This document shows positions 9,645-20,826 of a stretch of 64,000 bases of DNA, piece after piece. This DNA is from Intrasporangiaceae bacterium (GTDB taxonomy: Bacteria; Actinomycetota; Actinomycetes; Actinomycetales; Dermatophilaceae). The notes beneath the pieces were generated by a model. The model was not told where the DNA came from and ran no database searches. It saw nothing but the letters and a program-made list of their open reading frames with translations. The position numbers and the translations under genes were made by a program. The stretch's first letter is position 1; each line of letters begins with the position of its first letter. The stretch covers positions 26,472 to 90,471 of the forward strand of contig JAJPIW010000027.1 in the NCBI GenBank assembly GCA_021324575.1, written 5' to 3'.

Positions 9645-12088
9645 GCGCCCTGTCTGACCGACCGGCCAATCCCGTTGTGGGGCAAACGATTCCGCACGAG
9701 TCCGCCGGGCTGCACGTGACCGGGCAGGCCCTCTACACCGACGACCTGACGGTGCGGACCCACGGCGTCCTCCACGCCCACCCGGTCCAGGCACCGCACG
9801 CCCACGCCCGCATCACTCGGATGGACACCGAACCCGCGCTGGCGGTCGAGGGCGTGGTCCGCGTCCTCACCAAGGCCGACGTACCCGGTGTCAACGACGC
9901 CGGCGTCAAGCACGACGAGCCGCTCTTCCCCGACGAGGTCATGTTCTACGGGCACGCCGTTGCCTGGGTGCTCGGGGAGACCCTCGAGGCCGCACGCCTC
10001 GGTGCCCTCGCCGTCGAGGTCGACTACGACCCCCTTCCCGCGCTCGTCAACGTCAAGGAGGCCATCGCGGCCGAGCGCTTCCAGGGCGCGACGCCGCGCA
10101 TGGAGCGCGGTGACATCGACGCCGGGTTCGCCGCGGCGGCCCACGTGTTCAGCGGGGAGTTCGAGTTCGCCGGGCAGGAGCACTTCTACCTCGAGACGCA
10201 CTGCTCGCTGGCGATGGTCGACGAGAGCGGGCAGATCTTCGTCCAGAGCAGCACCCAGCACCCCTCCGAGACCCAGGACATCGTCGCCCACGTCATGGGG
10301 ATCCCGAGCCACGAGGTCACCGTCCAGTGTCTGCGGATGGGCGGCGGCTTCGGTGGCAAGGAGATGCAGCCGCACGGCTTCGCGGCCATCGCCGCCATCG
10401 GCGCGACGCTCACCGGGCGGCCGGTTCGGTTGCGGCTGAACCGAACCCAGGACCTCACGATGTCGGGCAAGCGGCACGGCTTCCACGCCCAGTGGCGGGT
10501 CGGCTTCAACGCCAGCGGTCGGCTCCAGGCCCTCGATGCCACCCTCACGGCCGATGGCGGGTGGAGCCTCGACCTGTCCGAGCCGGTCCTGGCCCGGGCC
10601 CTGTGCCACATCGACAACGCCTACTGGGTGCCCAACGTCCGGGTCAACGGCCGGATCGCGCAGACCAACAAGACCTCCCAGACGGCGTTCCGTGGCTTCG
10701 GGGGCCCGCAGGGAATGCTCGTCATGGAGGACATCCTCGGCCGATGCGCGCCACTCCTCGGCCTCGACGCGATGGAGCTGCGCCGGCGCAACTTCTACCG
10801 CGAGGGGCAGAGCACGCCCTACGGGCAACCCGTCAAGGACGCCGACCGGATGGGCACCTGCTGGGACCAGGTCACCAAGACCGGTGAGGTCGAGCGCCGC
10901 AGGAACCAGATCGCGACCTTCAACGCCTCGCATCCGACCTCCCGGCGCGCATTGGCCATGACCCCGGTCAAGTTCGGGATCTCGTTCAACCTCACGGCGT
11001 TCAACCAGGCCGGTGCCCTCGTCCACGTCTACAAGGACGGGTCGGTGCTCATCACCCATGGCGGCACCGAGATGGGGCAGGGGCTGCACACGAAGATGCT
11101 CCAGGTCGCCGCGACGGCGCTCGGTGTGCCGCTCTCGACCGTCCGGCTCGCGCCGACGCGGACCGACAAGGTTCCCAACACCTCGGCCACGGCGGCGAGC
11201 TCCGGTGCCGACCTCAACGGTGGCGCCGTCAAGAACGCCTGCGAGCAGATCGTCGACCGGCTCCGCGGCGTCGCTTCGAGCATCCTCGGAGTGCACCCGT
11301 CCGACGTCCGGTTCAGCGACGGCACGGTGACCAGTGTCGGCGGCGGCCAGGTCATCCCGTGGGGCGACCTGGTCAACAAGGCCTATTTCCAACGGATCCA
11401 GCTCTGGGCGGCCGGCTTCTACCGGACCGAGGGCCTGCACTGGGACTCCTCGGTCATGCACGGCTCCCCCTTCAAGTACTTCTCCTACGGCGTCGCTGCC
11501 GCCGAGGTCGAGGTCGACGGGTTCACCGGCGCCTACCGCCTCCGGCGGGTCGACATCGTCCACGACGTCGGCGACTCCCTGTCCCCTCTGCTCGACATCG
11601 GGCAGGTCGAGGGCGCGTTCGTCCAGGGCGCCGGCTGGCTGACCCTGGAGGACCTGCGCTGGGACGAGTCCGACCGGCCCTCGCGCGGCCGGCTCGCCAC
11701 CCAGGCGGCCAGCACCTACAAGCTGCCGAGCTTCTCGGAGATGCCCGAGGTCTTCAACGTCGCGCTCCTGGAGCGCGCGCACGAGGAGGGTGCGGTCTAC
11801 GGCTCCAAGGCCGTCGGCGAGCCCCCGCTCATGCTCGCCTTCTCGGTGCGCGAGGCGTTGCGCCAGGCAGCGGCGGCCTTCGGCCCGGCCGGGATCAGCG
11901 TCGACCTCGCCTCTCCCGCAACGCCGGAGGCCGTCTACTGGGCCGTCGCGGAGGCCCGTCGCGCGAGCGAGCACGGCCATGTCACGGAGGGCGGGACGGG
12001 GGTCGTGCCCGACCAGTCCACCGCCGATCTACGTCCCGCGCACCCCCGCTCGGAGCAGGCCACCAACGCAGCGACCGCCGGCGTCTGA
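9641..12088 (+). CDS. xdhB: xanthine dehydrogenase molybdopterin-binding subunit
   Basis: This 815-residue large subunit hydroxylates hypoxanthine and xanthine at the molybdenum cofactor. Visible family landmarks are GLHVTGQALYTDDL near the start, RMGGGFGGKEMQPH around residue 230, TAFRGFGGPQGML around 350, and THGGTEMGQGLHTKMLQVA around 470. The active-site glutamate lies in KAVGEPPLML (about residue 727). The GTG at 9641 was chosen because it gives a GTGA overlap with xdhA and the preceding AGGAGG fits as ribosome-binding site. About 40 C-terminal residues are polar and low in complexity. It is the middle gene of xdhABC. Confidence 0.94.
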
Positions 12089-12091
12089 ACC

Positions 12092-12943
12092 ATGGACTGG
12101 TTGGCCGCCGTCGAACGACTGAGGAGAGACCGTATGCCGGCCGCCCTCGTCACGCTCGTATCGGTCCGCGGCCACGCGCCCCGTGCGGCCGGCGCGAAGA
12201 TGGTCGTCACCCCTGACACGGCATACGGCAGCATCGGTGGCGGGAACCTCGAGGAGACGGCCGTCGAGCGCGCTCGCGACCTCATCGCCCGGGGCGTCCG
12301 CAGCCCCGAACACCTCGAGCTGGCCCTCAACGAGCGCGCTCCCGTCGAGCACGGCCAGCAGTGCTGCGGCGGCGAAGTGTCCATCCTCCTCGAGCCGCTC
12401 CTCGTCGCGCCGTCGGTGGCGATCTTCGGGATCGGCCATGTCGGCCTGGAGCTGGCCCGCGTGCTCGCGCGTCACGACCTCGAGCTGCACCTCGTCGACT
12501 CCCGGCGCGACCGGCTCGCGACCGACCGGCTGGCCGTCCTCGACGACGCGGTCGCGCGGGTGCACGTGCACCACGCGCCGGTGCCCGAGCTCGTCCTCGG
12601 TCAGGTCCCGGCCGGGACCCATGTCCTCATCATGACCCACGACCACGCCGAGGATGCCGCCCTGTGCGACGGCGCGCTCCGGTGCCAGCACCTCGGCTCG
12701 GTCGGCATGATCGGGTCCTCCGCCAAGTGGCGCCGCTTCGAGAAACGCCTTGCGGCAGAAGGCCATTCGCCCGATGCCGTGGCCGGCATACGGACTCCCA
12801 TCGGTCTCCCCGACCTGTCGGGCAAGGAGCCCGCGGTCATCGCCGTCTCCGTCGCGGCCGACCTGCTGCGCGTCTTCGAGTCCGAGGCGGGTGCAGCAGT
12901 CGGTTCGGCCCGCGATGCTGGCCGCCTGGGCGCACACCGATGA
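12092..12943 (+). CDS. xdhC: XdhC molybdenum cofactor sulfuration/insertion factor
   Basis: This 283-residue accessory protein binds molybdenum cofactor and helps its sulfuration and insertion into XdhB. The N-terminal XdhC/CoxI domain has LVSVRGHAPRAAGAKM, GSIGGGNLEE and the cysteine pair in GQQCCGGEV. The C-terminal Rossmann domain begins with VAIFGIGHVGLELARVLAR (about residue 110) and ends with a GIRTPIGLP motif. It starts 3 bp after xdhB and its stop overlaps guaD by 4 bp, so xdhABC-guaD is one operon. Length is normal for XdhC. Confidence 0.92.
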   Translation: MDWLAAVERLRRDRMPAALVTLVSVRGHAPRAAGAKMVVTPDTAYGSIGGGNLEETAVERARDLIARGVRSPEHLELALNERAPVEHGQQCCGGEVSILLEPLLVAPSVAIFGIGHVGLELARVLARHDLELHLVDSRRDRLATDRLAVLDDAVARVHVHHAPVPELVLGQVPAGTHVLIMTHDHAEDAALCDGALRCQHLGSVGMIGSSAKWRRFEKRLAAEGHSPDAVAGIRTPIGLPDLSGKEPAVIAVSVAADLLRVFESEAGAAVGSARDAGRLGAHR

Positions 12944-14250
12944 CGCTCTTCCGCGCCACCGTCCTCGACACTCCGGACAGCCCCTTCACCGGGGGCGTCC
13001 TGCGGTCCGAGGAGGACTGCGCGATCGTCGTGGACGACGGCGTCATCGTGGCGCGCGGGCCCTACGCCGAGGTGCGGACGGCCCATCCTGGCGAGGAGGT
13101 CCTCGACCTGCGGGAGGGCATGATCCTGCCGGGGCTGGTCGACACGCACGTGCACTTCCCGCAGGTCCGGGTCATCGGCGGGCTCGGGATGCCACTGCTC
13201 GACTGGCTCGACCAGTGCGCGCTCCCGGAGGAGATGCGGCTGGCCGACGTCGAGGCCGCGCGCGGTATCGCCAAGGACTTCGTCACCGGCCTGGTCGACG
13301 CAGGGACGACGACGGCCCTCGTCTTCGGGTCCCACTTCGCCGGCGCGGTCGACGTAATGTTCGAGACAGCCGACCAGTGGGGGCTGCGGGTCACGACCGG
13401 GCTCGTCACGTCCGACCGGATCCTGCCCGAGCCGTTGCTCACCACACCAGCCCGCGCGTATGCCGAGTCCGCCGAGCTCGCCGCCCGCTGGCACGGCAAG
13501 GACCGGCTCCGGTATGCCGTGACGCCGCGGTTCTCGCTGTCGGCGAGTGAGGCGATCCTCGAGTCGTGCGGGGCCACGTTCCGCGACGTCGAGGGGTCGT
13601 TCTTCACCTCGCACGTCAACGAGAACGACGCCGAGATCGCTGAGGTAGCAAGGCTTTTCGGCGGATCCTCCTATGTCGACACGTATGCCGTGCACGGCCT
13701 GCTCAACCGGCGCTCGGTGCTGGCCCACAACGTCCACCCCACCGACGCCGAGCTGGCCACCCTCGCCGGGCTCGACGCCTCGGTCGCACACTGCCCGACG
13801 TCGAACTCCGCCCTCGGCAGCGGCCTCTTCCCGCTCCGTCGCCACGTCGAGGCCGGGGTCAGAGTGGCGATGGGCTCAGATGTCGGTGCGGGGACGGGCT
13901 TCTCGCTTCTCAAGGAGGGGCTGCAGGCCTACTTCATGCAGCGGCTGCTCGGCGGCGAGGGGCTGCCGCTCACCTCGGCCCACCTGCTCTGGCTCTGCAC
14001 GGCCGCCGGGGCAGACGCCCTCGCCTTGGCCGACACCGTCGGCGACCTGTCGGTGGGCAAGCAGTTCGACGCGGTCTGGCTGCTGCCAGAGGCCGGGAAC
14101 CCGCTCGCTGTCGGGCTCGGCAACGCCAGGTCTGCCGACGACGCGCTGTCCAAGGTGTTCGCCCTCGGCACCACCTCGGACATCGGTGGCGTCTGGGTCG
14201 GCGGCGACCAGATCGCCGCCGGTCGGTGGCACCGCCCCCGCCGTGCATAA
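12940..14250 (+). CDS. guaD: guanine deaminase
   Basis: This 436-residue amidohydrolase turns guanine into xanthine, the substrate of the XdhAB enzyme made by the same operon. I took ATG 12940 (ATGA overlap with xdhC) rather than upstream in-frame starts inside xdhC. Metal and active-site motifs are VDTHVHFPQ (about residue 67), FTSHVNEND (about 223), LAHNVHPTDAEL (about 260), SVAHCPTSNSALGSGLFP and MGSDVGAGTGFSLL (about 310). The HFPQ and CPTSN segments are characteristic of guanine deaminases. It ends 13 bp from the convergent malate synthase gene, with no obvious hairpin between them. Confidence 0.92.
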   Translation: MTLFRATVLDTPDSPFTGGVLRSEEDCAIVVDDGVIVARGPYAEVRTAHPGEEVLDLREGMILPGLVDTHVHFPQVRVIGGLGMPLLDWLDQCALPEEMRLADVEAARGIAKDFVTGLVDAGTTTALVFGSHFAGAVDVMFETADQWGLRVTTGLVTSDRILPEPLLTTPARAYAESAELAARWHGKDRLRYAVTPRFSLSASEAILESCGATFRDVEGSFFTSHVNENDAEIAEVARLFGGSSYVDTYAVHGLLNRRSVLAHNVHPTDAELATLAGLDASVAHCPTSNSALGSGLFPLRRHVEAGVRVAMGSDVGAGTGFSLLKEGLQAYFMQRLLGGEGLPLTSAHLLWLCTAAGADALALADTVGDLSVGKQFDAVWLLPEAGNPLAVGLGNARSADDALSKVFALGTTSDIGGVWVGGDQIAAGRWHRPRRA

Positions 14251-14263
14251 CTCTCCGCTCAGC

Positions 14264-15868
<1,605 letters not shown>

Positions 15869-15988
15869 GCTTCTCCTCTGTTGCAACGGTTCGTGCGGGG
15901 TTCGTGCGGTGTTCTTGCGGTGAGCTCGGGGTCTGGCGGGGGCGGACAGCAAGCCCTGCGACGACGCCGTCCCGTAGGATTCCAGCAT

Positions 15989-16000
15989 ACGGAAATCCGT
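15989..16000. promoter_or_regulatory. candidate IclR operator in the aceB/iclR divergent gap
   Basis: ACGGAAATCCGT is an inverted repeat with 5-bp arms and a 2-bp spacer. It sits 23 bp upstream of the IclR ATG and 120 bp upstream of the divergent aceB start. IclR-family proteins bind short palindromes of this kind, so autoregulation is plausible. The AAGGAG at 16012-16017 is the regulator's ribosome-binding site. Confidence 0.45.
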
Positions 16001-16022
16001 TACCGAATGCTAAGGAGCCCCG

Positions 16023-16844
16023 ATGGCTGCCCAGACCGCGGACTCCCCGACCCCGAGCGACGACGCGGTCACCACGGACGAGGCCAAGCCGGCCCGCATC
16101 GGTGGCGGGGTCCAGTCCCTCGAGCGCGCCTTCGCCATCCTGGAGACCCTCGCCGACGCCGGCGGCGTGATCGGCCTGTCGCAGCTCGCCACCGATGCCG
16201 ATCTGCCGCTGCCGACCATCCACCGGCTGGTCCGGACCCTCGTCGACCTCGGCTACGTCCGGCAGGAGCCGAGCCGCCAGTACTCCCTCGGTCCGCGGCT
16301 CATCCGGTTGGGCGAGATGACCTCGAAAATGCTTGGTACCTGGGCCCGCCCGCACCTGGCTGCCGTCGTCGAACAGCTCGGGGAGTCGGTCAACCTGGCC
16401 ATGCTCGACGGGGACGAGATCGTCTACGTCGGCCAGGTGCAGGGCTCGCGGAACTCGATGCGGATGTTCACCGAGGTCGGCCGTCGCGCCCTCCCGCACG
16501 CCACCGCGGTCGGTAAGGCGATCCTCGCCCAGGAGTCCGACGCCGACGTCCGCGCCCTCCTGGCCCGGACCGGTATGCCGCGGCACACGGAGCACACGCT
16601 CACCACCGCGGCCGCGTTCCTCGCCGAGCTCGCCGAGACCCGGCGCACCGGATACGCCATCGACGACGGCGAGCAGGAGCTCGGCGTCCGATGCGTGGCG
16701 GTGCCCGTCCTCGACGCGCCCCGGCTGCTCGCCCTGTCGACCTCCGGCCCCGCGCCGCGGATGACCGACGCCTTCGTCGCCGAGGCGGTGCCGCTGCTCG
16801 CCGAGGCCGCCGCCCGGATCAGCGCCGAGGTCGGCCGCCGCTGA
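16023..16844 (+). CDS. IclR family transcriptional regulator
   Basis: This 273-residue regulator has a winged helix at about residues 30-90 (SLERAFAILETLADAGG, LPTIHRLVRTLVDLGYV). An IclR effector domain follows at about 100-265, with GESVNLAMLDGDEIVYVGQV, LPHATAVGKAILA and GYAIDDGEQELGVRCVAVPV. A polar 25-residue N-terminal tail precedes the DNA-binding domain. It is divergent from malate synthase and next to xdhABC-guaD. In Streptomyces the IclR protein AllR controls allantoin and malate synthase genes and senses glyoxylate or allantoin. By analogy this may be an AllR-type repressor, but orthology is not shown. Confidence 0.88.
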   Translation: MAAQTADSPTPSDDAVTTDEAKPARIGGGVQSLERAFAILETLADAGGVIGLSQLATDADLPLPTIHRLVRTLVDLGYVRQEPSRQYSLGPRLIRLGEMTSKMLGTWARPHLAAVVEQLGESVNLAMLDGDEIVYVGQVQGSRNSMRMFTEVGRRALPHATAVGKAILAQESDADVRALLARTGMPRHTEHTLTTAAAFLAELAETRRTGYAIDDGEQELGVRCVAVPVLDAPRLLALSTSGPAPRMTDAFVAEAVPLLAEAAARISAEVGRR

Positions 16845-16862
16845 TCCCCGCCCGCGGGCATC

Positions 16863-18038
16863 ATGGTCACCATGACCGAGCGGGCGCGACCGAACGCCGA
16901 TCCGCTGCTCCCCCTGTGGCGGTCGGCGCAGGTCTTCCGGCTCGCCTCCCTCGCGTATGCCATGGCGATCCTCGCCGGCTCGATGGACCGGGTGGTCCAC
17001 CCCGTCGCCGCGTGGTCACTGATGGCCGTCCAGGTCGCGTGGTCCGGCTTCGCGGTGACGGCTCTGTCGGCGGCCGGCCGCGCCCGGCATACGGTCGTGA
17101 TTCTCGACATCGTCGTCACTGTCGCGCTCATCTTCGGCAGCTGGCTCGGTGCGCCCGCACACGCCTGGCAGACCCACGACGTCCTGCCCACCGTCCTGTG
17201 GACCTGCAACGCGATCGTCTCGGCGGCGATCCTCTGGGGCCGGCGGATCGGGATGGTCGTCGCGTTCGTCGTCGCCATGTCCTGCAACGTGGTCACCGAC
17301 GACGTCCTCACGCCGCTGACCGTCAACGCGACGCTGCCCGTCCTCGTCTGCGTCGGCCTCGCGATCGGCGCCCTGGCCCGGACCGCCGAGCACGCCAACG
17401 CCCAGCTCCAGGAGGCTGTCGAGCTGCGCGCCGCCACCGAGGAACGCGAGCGGCTCGCCCGCCAGGTCCACGACGGCGCCCTCCAGGTCCTCTCCCTCGT
17501 CTCCCGTCGCGATGGCGCGGTCGACCCCGAGCTGGCCGCGATGGCGCGGGCCCAGGAGCAGTCCTTGCGGCACCTCCTCACCCAGCTGTCCCCCACTGGC
17601 ACAACGCAGTCCCGTATGCCGGTCGGCTCGGGGAGCGTCGACGTCGCCGCTGCGCTGACCGGGTTCGCGGGCGAGCGGGTGAGCGTGTCGGCGCCGCAGG
17701 ACCCGGTCCTGCTGCCCGCGGCATACGGGGAGGAGCTGGTTGCTGCGGCCCGCGAGGCGCTCCACAACGTCGTGTCACACGCCGGGCCGGACGCGCGGGC
17801 GTACGTCCTGCTGGAGGACCTCGGCGACGAGGTGGCGTTGACCGTCCGCGACGACGGCCCCGGCATCCCGCCCGGGCGACTCGCCCAAGCGATGGCTCAG
17901 GGCCGGCTCGGGGCCAGCCAGTCGATTCGTGGCAGGATCGAATCCCTCGGCGGCACAGCGGTTCTGGAGACTTCGCCGGGTGAGGGCACTGAGTGGGAGC
18001 TGCGCATGCCGCGGGCTCCGGAGGGAAGGGCATCGTGA
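16863..18038 (+). CDS. membrane sensor histidine kinase (NarL-pair type)
   Basis: This 391-residue protein has about five hydrophobic N-terminal segments (residues 25-180), then a dimerisation/phosphoacceptor helix with ERERLARQVHDGALQVLSL. The histidine after V is the expected phosphorylation site. A short HATPase domain follows, with ALHNVVSHA (N box) and VRDDGPGIPPGRL (G1 box). The layout matches small actinobacterial kinases that partner LuxR-type response regulators, and its stop overlaps the regulator start (GTGA). No extracytoplasmic sensor domain is evident, so the signal is probably sensed in the membrane. An alternative ATG lies at 16872. Confidence 0.88.
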   Translation: MVTMTERARPNADPLLPLWRSAQVFRLASLAYAMAILAGSMDRVVHPVAAWSLMAVQVAWSGFAVTALSAAGRARHTVVILDIVVTVALIFGSWLGAPAHAWQTHDVLPTVLWTCNAIVSAAILWGRRIGMVVAFVVAMSCNVVTDDVLTPLTVNATLPVLVCVGLAIGALARTAEHANAQLQEAVELRAATEERERLARQVHDGALQVLSLVSRRDGAVDPELAAMARAQEQSLRHLLTQLSPTGTTQSRMPVGSGSVDVAAALTGFAGERVSVSAPQDPVLLPAAYGEELVAAAREALHNVVSHAGPDARAYVLLEDLGDEVALTVRDDGPGIPPGRLAQAMAQGRLGASQSIRGRIESLGGTAVLETSPGEGTEWELRMPRAPEGRAS

Positions 18039-18739
18039 ACGACCTCGAGGACGTCGTCGAACCGATCACCGTCATGGTCGTCGACGACCACCCGATGTGG
18101 CGCGATGCGGTGAGCCGCGACCTGGATGCTGCCGGGTTCCGGGTCGTGGCAACGGCCGACGCGGTCGCGAGCGCTGGCCCGCGCGCGGCCGCGACCCGTC
18201 CCAACGTGGTCCTCATGGACATGCAGCTGCCCGACGGGACGGGCACCGACGCGACGGCCGCCGTTCTCGCTGCGTCGCCCGGGTCGTGCGTCCTCGTCCT
18301 GTCGGCGTCCTCCGAGCGCGACGACGTCCTGGAGGCGGTCAAGGCGGGCGCGACCGGCTACCTCGTCAAGAGCGCGTCGGCCGCCGAGCTGGTCGAGGCC
18401 GTGAAGCGGACCGCCGACGGTCAGGCCGTCTTCACGCCCGGGCTCGCCGGGCTCGTCCTCGGTGAGTACCGCCGTATGTCGACGGTTCCCGCCGCCGCCG
18501 ACGAGATGCCGAAGCCGACGCTCACGCCCCGCGAGACCGAGGTGCTGCGACTCGTCGCCAAGGGCCTGGCTGCCAAGCAGATCGCCACCCGGCTGGGTCT
18601 GTCCCACCGCACGGTCGAGAACCACGTGCAGGCGACCCTGCGCAAGCTCCAGCTCGCCAACCGCGTGGAGCTCACCCGCTACGCCATCCGCGAAGGCCTC
18701 GACGACGACCAGACCAGACCCGCTGTGGCAAACCCCTAG
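18035..18739 (+). CDS. LuxR/NarL-type response regulator
   Basis: This 234-residue regulator has a receiver domain at residues 10-130 with the acidic pair in VVDDHPMW, phosphoacceptor D62 in VVLMDMQLPDG and lysine in GYLVKSA. A LuxR helix-turn-helix lies at about 165-225 (LTPRETEVLRLVAKG, HRTVENHV). The GTG at 18035 follows GGAGGGAAGG and overlaps the kinase stop, so kinase and regulator are coupled. Its targets are unknown. The DUF2339 gene immediately downstream is a natural candidate. Confidence 0.92.
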   Translation: MNDLEDVVEPITVMVVDDHPMWRDAVSRDLDAAGFRVVATADAVASAGPRAAATRPNVVLMDMQLPDGTGTDATAAVLAASPGSCVLVLSASSERDDVLEAVKAGATGYLVKSASAAELVEAVKRTADGQAVFTPGLAGLVLGEYRRMSTVPAAADEMPKPTLTPRETEVLRLVAKGLAAKQIATRLGLSHRTVENHVQATLRKLQLANRVELTRYAIREGLDDDQTRPAVANP

Positions 18740-18744
18740 GGGTT
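18731..18744. promoter_or_regulatory. 14-bp palindrome at the response regulator stop
   Basis: AACCCCTAGGGGTT is a perfect palindrome that includes the TAG stop of the response regulator and lies 51 bp upstream of the DUF2339 start. With no loop it is a poor terminator. An operator for a dimeric NarL-type regulator is the more likely reading, but nothing ties it to a specific protein. Confidence 0.3.
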
Positions 18745-18795
18745 CTGAGTAGCACTACGCATCCGTGGTTACCGGCCGGTCACAAGGCTGGCGGC

Positions 18796-20769
18796 ATGAC
18801 CTCGACGCCCTCCCTGGACCCGGCTCTCCTCGACCGGCTCTCGCGCCAGTGCGCCACCCTCTCGCGCGACTTCGACCGCTTCGGCGCCGACCTCTACGCG
18901 CTGACCATTGCCGTCGAGGCCGCCGCCAACGCCCCCGAGCCGGCCCCGGCCCTGTCACTGGCTGACCCAATTGTTCCGGTAGTCACACCCGCCCATGCTC
19001 AGGGCCCCGTGACCACCGGTACAAATGTGCCGGTAGCAACGCCTGCCGCCAGCCAGGCGCCCGCTCCAGCTGCCCCCGCCCGGGTGACCGAGCCGCCAAC
19101 TGTTCAGACAGTCACACGCCCGCCGACCCCGCATCCGGCCTTTCCGTATGCCGGCCCGTCGTCTCCGCCCACCCCTGGGCCGTCGGTCGCCGAGCCGTGG
19201 TGGCAGCGAGACGGCTGGGTCAGCCGGGTCCTGGCCATCGCCGGGGTGGCCATCACCCTCGTCGGCGTCGTCATGCTCCTCGTCCTCGCCGCCAAGGCCG
19301 GGCTGCTCCGTCCAGAGGTCCGCGTCGGAGCAGGAGCGGTCCTCGCCGGCGTTCTCGCCTACGCCGGCCACCGGATCAACCGGCGCCCCGGCGGCCGGGT
19401 CGGCGGGGTGGCGCTCGTGGCCACCGGGGTCGCCGCCGCCTACCTGGACATCGTCGCCGCCACCTCGATCTACCACTGGGTCCACCCGGCGGTCGGCCTG
19501 GCATTCGCCGCGCTCGTCACCGGAGGCGGAGTCGCCACCGCGATGCACTGGCGCTCGCCGCACCTCGCCGTCGTCGTCAACGTCGCCTGCGCCCTCACCG
19601 CGCCGGTTCTCACCCACGGCCTCACGCTGACCCTCGTCCTCTTCTTCGTCGTCTTCCAGCTGGCCGGCGCCGTTCCCGAGCTGCTCCGCGGCTGGTCGGT
19701 CATGGCTCCGATCCGCACGCTCCCCGTCGTCCTCACCCTCCTGGTCGTCGTCGCCCGCGACACCCACGCGATCTCGTTCGCCCAGAACCCCAGCGCGCCC
19801 ACTCCCCGGCACCTGATCCTGGCAGCCGCTGTGGCCGTCATCGGCCTCGGCGTCGGCATCTGGGGCGCCCGGGTCCAGCGCCGGCCGGAGATCGCCGCCC
19901 TCACCGCCGGTGCCGCCACGACCCCGCTCCTCTACGTCACCCAGCTCAGCCACCGCCCGACCTCGCTCATCCTCGGCTTCACGACCGCTCTGGCGGCTTG
20001 GGCGCTGCTCGTTCTCGTCCGCCGCGACGCGGCCCCGATCCGGGTCGTCCTCGCCAGCGTCGGCGGGCTCGCGCTGCTCATCGGCTGCCTCGCCATCCCG
20101 ACCAAGGACCCCGTCCTCGACGCCGTCCCGTTCCTCGCGGTCGCCGTCATCGCCGCCGCCCTGGCCACCCGCATCCGGTCGCACATCATCGAGGCGTATG
20201 CCGCGGCATACGGGGTCATCGGAGTCGTCCTCACCCTGGACCGGATCGGCCCGCATGCCTTGTCCGACAAGGAGACTGCCCTGCGCACCCTGGGCGCGAA
20301 CTCGATCGTCGTCGGCGTCCTGCTCCTCACGGTGACCGTCCTGGCAGCCCTCGCCGTCCGCCGGCTCGGGGTCGTCCAGCGGGCTGCGCTGCCGGTCATC
20401 GCGACCGGTCTCTCGGTCGGGCTGTATGCCGTGACGATTGTCTGCGTGTCCGTCCCGGTTGCCCTGGGCGGCGCCGACACGGCCTTCCACGTCGGGCACT
20501 TCGCGGCGACCACGGCGTGGATGCTGGCCGGGTGCGGGGCCCTCGTGCTGGGACTGGCGCGACCGGCATACGCCAAGATCCTGCTCGCCACCGGACTGGC
20601 GACGGTCGCCTCGGCCCTGGCCAAGCTGGTGACCTATGACATGGCAACGCTGTCGGGGTTCACGAGGGCGGCGACGTTCCTCGTGACTGGCGTGTTGCTG
20701 CTCGTGGCCGGGGCACGCTACGCCCGCGCGTTCGCCGATCGAGAGGGGACTCCGGCGACGCCCGCGTAG
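18796..20769 (+). CDS. DUF2339 multi-span membrane protein
   Basis: This 657-residue protein begins with a short helical stretch (LDRLSRQCATLSRDFDRFGA). A 120-residue Pro/Ala/Thr-rich linker comes next, then about 16-18 hydrophobic segments from residue 135 to the end. The start of the membrane part, WWQRDGWVSRVLAIAGVAIT, followed by a segment with LRPEVRVGAGAVLAGVLAYAG, is typical of DUF2339. Function of the family is not established; cell-envelope roles have been suggested. It follows the two-component system by 56 bp and is closed by a strong hairpin shared with the next, convergent gene. Confidence 0.8.
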   Translation: MTSTPSLDPALLDRLSRQCATLSRDFDRFGADLYALTIAVEAAANAPEPAPALSLADPIVPVVTPAHAQGPVTTGTNVPVATPAASQAPAPAAPARVTEPPTVQTVTRPPTPHPAFPYAGPSSPPTPGPSVAEPWWQRDGWVSRVLAIAGVAITLVGVVMLLVLAAKAGLLRPEVRVGAGAVLAGVLAYAGHRINRRPGGRVGGVALVATGVAAAYLDIVAATSIYHWVHPAVGLAFAALVTGGGVATAMHWRSPHLAVVVNVACALTAPVLTHGLTLTLVLFFVVFQLAGAVPELLRGWSVMAPIRTLPVVLTLLVVVARDTHAISFAQNPSAPTPRHLILAAAVAVIGLGVGIWGARVQRRPEIAALTAGAATTPLLYVTQLSHRPTSLILGFTTALAAWALLVLVRRDAAPIRVVLASVGGLALLIGCLAIPTKDPVLDAVPFLAVAVIAAALATRIRSHIIEAYAAAYGVIGVVLTLDRIGPHALSDKETALRTLGANSIVVGVLLLTVTVLAALAVRRLGVVQRAALPVIATGLSVGLYAVTIVCVSVPVALGGADTAFHVGHFAATTAWMLAGCGALVLGLARPAYAKILLATGLATVASALAKLVTYDMATLSGFTRAATFLVTGVLLLVAGARYARAFADREGTPATPA

Positions 20770-20783
20770 CGGGGCCACGAGGG

Positions 20784-20819
20784 ACGACGCCGCCGGGAAC
20801 AGGGACCCGGCGGCGTCGT
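20784..20819. terminator. bidirectional terminator between DUF2339 and MBL-fold genes
   Basis: The arms ACGACGCCGCCGGG and CCCGGCGGCGTCGT pair perfectly over 14 bp around an 8-base loop, between two convergent genes. The T-run is short (TCGTGTTCT), as is usual in GC-rich actinobacteria. Confidence 0.8.
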
Positions 20820-20826
20820 TCGTGTT

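Noticed and set aside
18731..18744. Rho-independent terminator after the response regulator
   Set aside because: The palindrome has no loop and no T-run, so a hairpin terminator is unlikely; it is listed only as a possible operator.
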